The notes below the pieces were generated by a model that worked only from the letters and a program-made list of their open reading frames with translations, was not told the DNA's origin and made no database searches. A DNA stretch of 48,234 nucleotides, taken from Bacteroidales bacterium (GTDB taxonomy: Bacteria; Bacteroidota; Bacteroidia; Bacteroidales; UBA932). Of the stretch, positions 42,780 through 48,234 are shown piece by piece. The position numbers and the translations under genes were made by a program. The stretch spans positions 1 to 48,234 of the forward strand of contig JAUYTX010000070.1 of assembly GCA_030695025.1 (NCBI GenBank), written 5' to 3'. How positions within the stretch are numbered: position 1 is the stretch's first letter; each line of letters starts with the position of its first letter.

Positions 42780-43805
42780 CTATTCAGAAAAGAGCGATGG
42801 AGCATTAATACTCTCTTTTAAAATACCAAGATGCTTATAGGCCAGATCTGTAGCCTCACGTCCTCTTGGAGTTCTGTGTATAAAGCCCTCTTTTATGAGG
42901 AATGGCTCATATACCTCTTCAATTGTTCCGGTGTCTTCACTTACGGCTGTAGCTATTGTTCCTACACCCACCGGACCTCCTCTGAATTTGTGAATAATTG
43001 TAGAGAGTATTTTATTATCCATTGAATCAAGCCCTCTTTTGTCGATATTTAGAGCATCAAGAGCGTAGAGTGTAATCTCTATATCAATTACCCCGTTTCC
43101 CTTAACCTGGGCAAAATCTCTTACCCTTCTCAGGAGTGCATTTGCAATACGAGGCGTACCTCTGCTCCTTCTAGAAATCTCCATTGCAGCTTGCTCCTCA
43201 ATAGGAATATTGAGAATAGAAGCACTTCTTTTAATAATTGATAGTAAGACAGTTGCATCATAATACTCCAGATGTGACTGAATCCCAAATCTGGCTCTGA
43301 GCGGCGATGTTAAAAGTCCGCTTCTGGTTGTTGCGCCAATGAGGGTAAATGGATTTAGAGTTATTTGAACCGACCGGGCACCTGGACCCTTATCTATCAT
43401 GATATCAATCCTAAAATCCTCCATTGCAGAATAGAGATACTCCTCAACAATTGGAGAAAGCCTGTGAATTTCGTCAATAAACAACACGTCTCCTTTTTCC
43501 AGCCCGGTTAAGAGACCTGCCAGATCTCCGGGCTTATCCAGAACAGGGCCTGATGTAATTTTAAGATCTACATTCAGCTCATTTGCAACAATATGTGCTA
43601 AAGTTGTCTTTCCCAGACCGGGAGGGCCATGAAGTAAAACATGATCCAGAGCTTCGCCCCTCATAAGAGCAGCCTGCACAAAAATTTTAAGATTTTCAAT
43701 TATCTTCTCCTGCCCCGAAAACTCTGAAAAATCCTTCGGACGGATTTGAAATTCAAAATCTTTATCTTTGTTGTCGCGCTCTTGTCTGGGATCGAAATTG
43801 GCCAT
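42780..43805 (-). CDS. ruvB: Holliday junction branch-migration ATPase RuvB
   Basis: 341 residues, the family length. Walker A is GPPGLGKTT (residues 60-68), Walker B is FIDEIHRL, sensor I is GATTRSGLL, and the arginine finger region is [17 protein letters not shown]. The C-terminal winged helix binds DNA ([20 protein letters not shown]). RuvB hexamers drive branch migration with RuvA, whose gene is 20 kb away at 22157-22750. It is divergent from mfd across a 411-bp AT-rich gap. A -7-like TATATTTG on the minus strand lies at 43830-43837. The Ntn hydrolase gene follows after 36 bp and may be read through. Confidence 0.97.
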   Translation of the reverse strand: MANFDPRQERDNKDKDFEFQIRPKDFSEFSGQEKIIENLKIFVQAALMRGEALDHVLLHGPPGLGKTTLAHIVANELNVDLKITSGPVLDKPGDLAGLLTGLEKGDVLFIDEIHRLSPIVEEYLYSAMEDFRIDIMIDKGPGARSVQITLNPFTLIGATTRSGLLTSPLRARFGIQSHLEYYDATVLLSIIKRSASILNIPIEEQAAMEISRRSRGTPRIANALLRRVRDFAQVKGNGVIDIEITLYALDALNIDKRGLDSMDNKILSTIIHKFRGGPVGVGTIATAVSEDTGTIEEVYEPFLIKEGFIHRTPRGREATDLAYKHLGILKESINAPSLFSE

Positions 43806-44216
43806 AGTTACTGACAGTTTTATTTATTACAAATATACTTTAATCTTTTATATAACTTTTTCTTTTTATTATAGTTTGTTGATATGTTGATAAATAAAGA
43901 TCTTAACATTATTTTGAGATTATTAACATATATTAACATTTTTTCAACAATTTGGTAAACGCATTTAATTATAAAATAATCAGATATTTATTTAAATATT
44001 AAAGACGTTATCAACAGGGTTTCATAATTTCCATGAATAGAAATTAACAGAGCCGTTGTGTTGATATATTAGAGATAAATTACTGAAAAATTGTGCCAGG
44101 AAAAGTTGCATTGAAAGAGAATAAATGTATATAATAAAATGAGCGAATTATAAAAAATAATTTATCAATAATTATTAACACAATCTGGTTAATAACCTAT
44201 ATTTGCAGTCGCATTT
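43806..44216. other. AT-rich divergent intergenic region between ruvB and mfd
   Basis: 411 bp, very AT-rich, no credible ORF. It holds -7-type motifs for ruvB (43830-43837, minus) and mfd (44198-44205, plus). It also contains several DnaA-box-like 9-mers: TTATCAACA at 44008-44016 and on the other strand at 43885-43893, plus weaker versions at 43877-43885, 44059-44067, 44162-44170 and 44172-44180. Given the base composition some of these are expected by chance. Confidence 0.5.
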
Positions 44217-47200
44217 ATGAACTACAGTATAAACGAGAGATTTGAGAGGCAGAAAGAGGCATCGGAACTGGTTTCCCACTTAAAAGAGGGAGGAAAGAGA
44301 GGGATTGTTGTTCAGGGGCTTTACTCCTCTGCAAAAGCCTTTGCAATTTGTGCCGCTGCCAAAAGTGGTATACATATTGTTATGCTCAATAACAGAGAAG
44401 ATGCTGTCTATTGTAGCGGGGACTTGTACAAGTTAATGGGAAAGGAGAGGGTCTTTTTCTTTCCATCATCAAAGAACCATAGTTTAAGGAATGTAAGAAA
44501 AGACACCTCTCATCAGGTGCAGCGTACAGCAGCCCTTAATGAGGTAAAGAGATATACTGAAGGAGAATCTGAATTCGAAAGCATTGTACTGGTAACCTAT
44601 CCGCATGCGGTTTCAGAACTTATTATTGACATAAAGTCTCTAAAATCCAATATTTTAAAAATTTCAAAAGGAGATATCCTCTCCCACGAATTCATAAGGG
44701 AGACCCTGGTTGCTTACTCATTTACTAAGGTAGATTTTGTATCCGAACCGGGGCAATTTGCTCTGAGGGGTGGTCTTATTGACCTCTTTTCTTTCTCGGA
44801 CTACAGACCATATAGAATTGATTTCTTTGGGGATACAGTAGAAAACATAAAGGTATTCGATATAGAAACTCAGCGTTCTGCCGAAGAGAGAGGCAGCATA
44901 GAGATATTCCCCGATATATTTGAGATGGAGGAGAGTACCCGGGAGAATATTTTTGGCTTTGCAGGCTCCTCTTCAATATTGTGGATAACCGATGACCCCT
45001 GGTTTAGTTCTCAGATAAAACTTATAGAGGAGCATAAGAGAGAGGGAGAACTTTTGCTCTCTTACAGAGAGTTCTGTGAAATAAAAGAGTCGCATAAAAG
45101 GGTAATGTTTGGCCCTTTACAGGGAGACTACACAGGTTATGAGACTATTACATTCCACACAATACCACAACCAGTATTTAACAAAAATTTTGAACTGCTT
45201 GCCAGGGATATTTCACAGAAAAAGACAGAGGGTTTTGAGGTTTGGTTACTAAGTGAAAATCCGAGTCAGACAGAGCGTATAAAAATCATTCTCTCCTCTC
45301 TTGAAATTGAAGGTGTTGGAGATATCAGGTTTGAGACAGAAGCAATCTCAATTCACGAAGGCTTTATTGACTACAATGCACAAATTTGCCTCTATACCGA
45401 CCACCAGATATTTGAAAGACACCACCGGGTTAAGCCACACAGAACGGTAGAGAAGAGCGAAAGGCTTACAATAAGCGAGTTAAACTCCTTTGAGATAGGT
45501 GACTACATTGTGCATATTGACCACGGAACCGGACAGTTTGGCGGGCTGGTAAAGACTCAGATAAACGGAAAACAGCAGGAGGCAGTAAAGCTTATATATA
45601 AAGATGGAGATGTAATTTTTGTCTCAATACACGGTCTGCACAGAATATCCAGATATAAGTCAAAAGATGCATCACCTCCTAAGGTTTACAAACTTGGAAC
45701 GGGTGCCTGGCAGAAACTAAAGAGTCAAACCAAGTCAAAGGTAAAAGATATTGCAAAGGACCTCATAGAGCTCTACGCAAAAAGAAGAGATGCAAAGGGT
45801 TTTGCCTTTTCCGGGGACTCATTTATGCAGCAGGAGCTTGAGGCCTCATTTATGTATGAGGATACTCCCGACCAACTCAAGGCTACCGGGGCAATAAAGG
45901 AGGATATGGAAAAGAGCTTCCCGATGGACAGACTGGTTTGCGGTGATGTGGGATTCGGCAAAACCGAACTTGCAATAAGAGCAGCATTCAAGGCTGTCGC
46001 TGACAGTAAGCAGGTAGCAGTTCTTGTCCCAACCACAATACTTGCGCTGCAGCACCATAAAACATTTACCTCAAGGCTTAAGGATTTCCCCTGCAATATA
46101 AACTATCTGAGCAGGTTAAAAAACTCAAAAGAGATAAAGGAGATTACCGCTTCGCTTGAAAGTGGCAGAACAGATATAATAATAGGAACGCACCGACTTT
46201 TAAACAAGGAGATAAAATTCAAAGATCTGGGATTGCTTATTATTGATGAGGAGCAGAAATTTGGAGTGGCAGCCAAAGAGAGGCTCAGACAGCTCAAGCT
46301 GGATGTTGACACCCTAACTCTCACCGCAACACCAATTCCCAGAACTCTTCAGTTTTCGCTTCTGGGAGCAAGAGATCTCTCAATTATAAATACACCTCCG
46401 CCCAACCGCCTGCCTATTCAGACAGAGGTTATTGACTTTAACGAAGAGGTTATCAGAGATGCTATTAACTACGAGATAGAGAGAGGAGGACAGGTGTTTT
46501 TTGTGCATAACCGGGTAGAGAACATCAAATCGGTAGAGGATATTGTGAGAAGGCTATGTCCCGATGTTAAGACCTGCACCGGCCATGGTCAGATGGAGCC
46601 GGCACTTCTTGAGAGGACAGTTCTGGATTTTATGATGGGCGATTACGACGTTATGATTGCCACAACAATTGTTGAGAATGGTATTGATATCCCGAATGCA
46701 AATACCATAATTATTAATCAGGCACAAAATTTTGGACTTAGTGATCTTCACCAGCTCAGAGGAAGAGTTGGCCGCTCAAACGTTAAGGCTTTCTGCTACC
46801 TTATTGTGCCCTCAATGATATCACTTACTGAGGATGCAAGAAGAAGAATAAAGGCAATTGAGACCTTCTCTGATTTGGGTAGCGGATTTAACATAGCAAT
46901 GCAGGACCTTGATATAAGGGGTGCGGGTAATTTGCTGGGAGGAGAACAGAGTGGATTTATTGCGGACATGGGCTTTGAAACCTACCAGAAAATTCTTGGA
47001 GAGGCCTTTGCTGAGATTAGAGAGGAGAAGGGCCTTTCGCCTGAAGACAAGGACGGAAAAGAGAGCAGCTATCTTACGGATTGTTCTATAGATACCGATT
47101 TGGAAATACTACTCCCGGATACCTATATTGGAATAATTTCAGAGAAGATAAGGCTATATAAAGAACTTGATGCAATTTCAGCCGAGAAAGAGCTTGTCAA

Positions 47201-47525
47201 ATTTGCGGAGGAGCTTCAGGATAGATTTGGGCCATTGCCCGAAGAGGCAAGGCAACTGACATATATTGTGCGGCTTAGATGGTTGGCAATAGAGCTTGGA
47301 TTTGAAAAGATTATTATGAAGAATGGGATTCTTATAGCCTATTTTGTCAATAATCAGATGTCCTCTTACTACTCATCTGAAAAATTTGCTCATATTTTGG
47401 CCTTTTTGCAAAAACAACATAAGAGATTCAGAATGAAGGAGCAAAAGGAAAAGCTCTACATAACAGTAGAAAATGTAACCAGCGTAGAACAGGCATATAA
47501 GATATTTTTAGAAATGAAGGTATAA
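44217..47525 (+). CDS. mfd: Transcription-repair coupling factor Mfd
   Basis: 1102 residues. The N-terminal UvrB-homology region covers about 1-400. The RNA-polymerase-interacting CarD-like domain follows (about 425-485: EIGDYIVHIDHGTGQFGGL, then HGLHRISRYKSKD). The helicase motor has Walker A CGDVGFGKTELA (about 576-587), the DEEQ box LLIIDEEQKFG (about 672-682), TATPIPRTLQFS and LRGRVGRSNVKAF. The TRCF C-terminal domain begins near GLSPEDKDG. Mfd removes stalled RNA polymerase and recruits UvrA. The length and domain order are complete. A TATATTTG element ends 11 bp before the ATG. coaX follows after 20 bp. Confidence 0.97.
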   Translation: MNYSINERFERQKEASELVSHLKEGGKRGIVVQGLYSSAKAFAICAAAKSGIHIVMLNNREDAVYCSGDLYKLMGKERVFFFPSSKNHSLRNVRKDTSHQVQRTAALNEVKRYTEGESEFESIVLVTYPHAVSELIIDIKSLKSNILKISKGDILSHEFIRETLVAYSFTKVDFVSEPGQFALRGGLIDLFSFSDYRPYRIDFFGDTVENIKVFDIETQRSAEERGSIEIFPDIFEMEESTRENIFGFAGSSSILWITDDPWFSSQIKLIEEHKREGELLLSYREFCEIKESHKRVMFGPLQGDYTGYETITFHTIPQPVFNKNFELLARDISQKKTEGFEVWLLSENPSQTERIKIILSSLEIEGVGDIRFETEAISIHEGFIDYNAQICLYTDHQIFERHHRVKPHRTVEKSERLTISELNSFEIGDYIVHIDHGTGQFGGLVKTQINGKQQEAVKLIYKDGDVIFVSIHGLHRISRYKSKDASPPKVYKLGTGAWQKLKSQTKSKVKDIAKDLIELYAKRRDAKGFAFSGDSFMQQELEASFMYEDTPDQLKATGAIKEDMEKSFPMDRLVCGDVGFGKTELAIRAAFKAVADSKQVAVLVPTTILALQHHKTFTSRLKDFPCNINYLSRLKNSKEIKEITASLESGRTDIIIGTHRLLNKEIKFKDLGLLIIDEEQKFGVAAKERLRQLKLDVDTLTLTATPIPRTLQFSLLGARDLSIINTPPPNRLPIQTEVIDFNEEVIRDAINYEIERGGQVFFVHNRVENIKSVEDIVRRLCPDVKTCTGHGQMEPALLERTVLDFMMGDYDVMIATTIVENGIDIPNANTIIINQAQNFGLSDLHQLRGRVGRSNVKAFCYLIVPSMISLTEDARRRIKAIETFSDLGSGFNIAMQDLDIRGAGNLLGGEQSGFIADMGFETYQKILGEAFAEIREEKGLSPEDKDGKESSYLTDCSIDTDLEILLPDTYIGIISEKIRLYKELDAISAEKELVKFAEELQDRFGPLPEEARQLTYIVRLRWLAIELGFEKIIMKNGILIAYFVNNQMSSYYSSEKFAHILAFLQKQHKRFRMKEQKEKLYITVENVTSVEQAYKIFLEMKV

Positions 47526-47545
47526 TTTTTTTACCTTTGCCCGCT

Positions 47546-48234
47546 GTGACAAATTTGGTTGTTGATATAGGGAACTCTTCGGTAAAGGCATCTTTTGTGA
47601 TCGGAACAACTCTTGAAGAGGTAATACGATTTGAAGGAGAGGATGTTGCATCATTTATTGCCACTATTACCAAAAACAGAAAACCTAGAGTAATAGCCAT
47701 ATCCTCAGTCAGGAAATTGAACCAAAATTTTCTGATAAGCGTAGAGAAGTTATGTGATAAACTGATTATTGTTAACCGGGAGACTGAACTCCAAATAATC
47801 AACAATTACAGAACTCCTTTAACATTAGGCACTGACAGACTTATGGCAGCTTATGGAGCAATATCGCTTTTTCCAGGGAAGAACTGCATAATTTTTGACT
47901 TTGGCACGGCCCTGACGATAGATTTTGTAAATAAAAAAAATGAATTTACAGGGGGCAATATTTCGCTCGGAATGAGGAGTAGATTTAAGGCCTTAAATGA
48001 TTATACAGAGCAACTTCCATTGGTTGACGCCCCAAAAGATTTAGTCTCTCCGGGGGGTAGTACAAGGGAGGCTATAGAGAGTGGAATAATTTTAGGTCTG
48101 ATTTTTGAGATTGAGGGTTATATAAGAGCCAATCCGGAGCATATTTATATTTTTACGGGCGGCGATGCGATTTATTTTGCAGAAAAATTGAAAAGTTCGA
48201 TATTTGTAGTTTACAATTTAGTATTGATGGGTTT
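47546..48234 (+). CDS. coaX: Type III pantothenate kinase, 5' part with GTG start
   Basis: The frame opens with GTG at 47546 and runs off the window after 229 codons. NLVVDIGNSSVKASF is the phosphate-binding start (DxGN.xxK) of CoaX. NNYRTPLTLGTDRLMAAYGA carries the conserved G-x-DR pantothenate/catalytic segment, IIFDFGTALTIDFV is the second phosphate motif, and TGGNISLGMRSRFKAL is typical of the family. It phosphorylates pantothenate, the first step of coenzyme A synthesis, and in this type uses a monovalent cation and has a high ATP Km. No ATG fits the N-terminus. TACCTTTG at 47532-47539 ends six bases before the GTG, hinting at a very short leader. It is 20 bp downstream of mfd. Confidence 0.93.
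   Translation, partial: MTNLVVDIGNSSVKASFVIGTTLEEVIRFEGEDVASFIATITKNRKPRVIAISSVRKLNQNFLISVEKLCDKLIIVNRETELQIINNYRTPLTLGTDRLMAAYGAISLFPGKNCIIFDFGTALTIDFVNKKNEFTGGNISLGMRSRFKALNDYTEQLPLVDAPKDLVSPGGSTREAIESGIILGLIFEIEGYIRANPEHIYIFTGGDAIYFAEKLKSSIFVVYNLVLMG

Noticed and set aside
47428-47805. Minus-strand ORF of 125 codons spanning the mfd end and coaX start
   Set aside because: The plus strand carries recognisable Mfd and CoaX sequence throughout; the minus-strand translation has no motif.

Overview
The window looks like a chromosomal segment of a member of the Bacteroidota, most likely Bacteroidales. The signs are a moderate-to-low GC content, weak or absent Shine-Dalgarno sequences, several promoters of the Bacteroidota type (TTTG about 20 bp before TAnnTTTG), many lipoproteins, a TonB-dependent receptor with a carboxypeptidase-like N-terminal domain, LruC- and FISUMP-domain surface proteins, AsnA, a single-chain dimeric-type glycyl-tRNA synthetase and a Bacteroidota-style fumarate reductase/succinate dehydrogenase. 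I see no insertion sequence, prophage, CRISPR array or rRNA operon.

Layout. 1-7.1 kb is an envelope region: the 3' end of a SLC13/DASS transporter, a FISUMP lipoprotein, then on the minus strand lipoprotein, LruC protein, (terminator), TonB-dependent receptor and a second lipoprotein. Between the convergent lipoprotein genes lies a degenerate 13-bp tandem repeat (1475-1674). tRNA-Pro(TGG), with a textbook promoter and terminator, sits at 7.3 kb. 7.8-16.5 kb holds an outer-membrane beta-barrel protein, an orphan CHASE4 histidine kinase, asnA, an uncharacterised lipoprotein/radical SAM/membrane protein group, and the minus-strand glyS-dihydroorotate-dehydrogenase-like pair. 16.6-27 kb holds dsbD, a nitroreductase, the sufS-sufE-sufT-folK run, ruvA, gcvH, and a threonine aldolase/acyl-CoA synthetase/GNAT run. 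27-35 kb holds ybeY-mnmG, an AhpD-like protein, mdh, tRNA-Ala(GGC), tonB, hflX, a DmpA-type aminopeptidase with an alpha/beta hydrolase, and a lipoprotein. 35.9-48.2 kb holds frdA-frdB without a visible frdC, a GH20 hexosaminidase with a small membrane protein, an Ntn hydrolase, ruvB, mfd and the 5' part of coaX.

How the genes fit together. Much of the window is housekeeping: DNA repair and recombination (ruvA, ruvB, mfd), tRNA and ribosome maturation (mnmG, ybeY, hflX, glyS), Fe-S assembly (sufS, sufE, sufT), cofactor synthesis (folK, coaX), and central or anaerobic carbon metabolism (mdh, frdA, frdB). The accessory part is cell-surface: TonB with its receptor, lipoproteins, LruC, GH20 and secreted peptidases or amidases.

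The signals most worth a second look are non-coding: the 13-bp repeat array, two parS-like 16-mers at mnmG, a terminator embedded in the opposing reading frame at 41.4 kb, a 13-bp perfect inverted repeat at the start of the GNAT gene, and -7 promoter motifs abutting start codons. I found no convincing complete new multi-gene system. The best protein candidate is the radical SAM/SPASM-like group at 11.5-14 kb.
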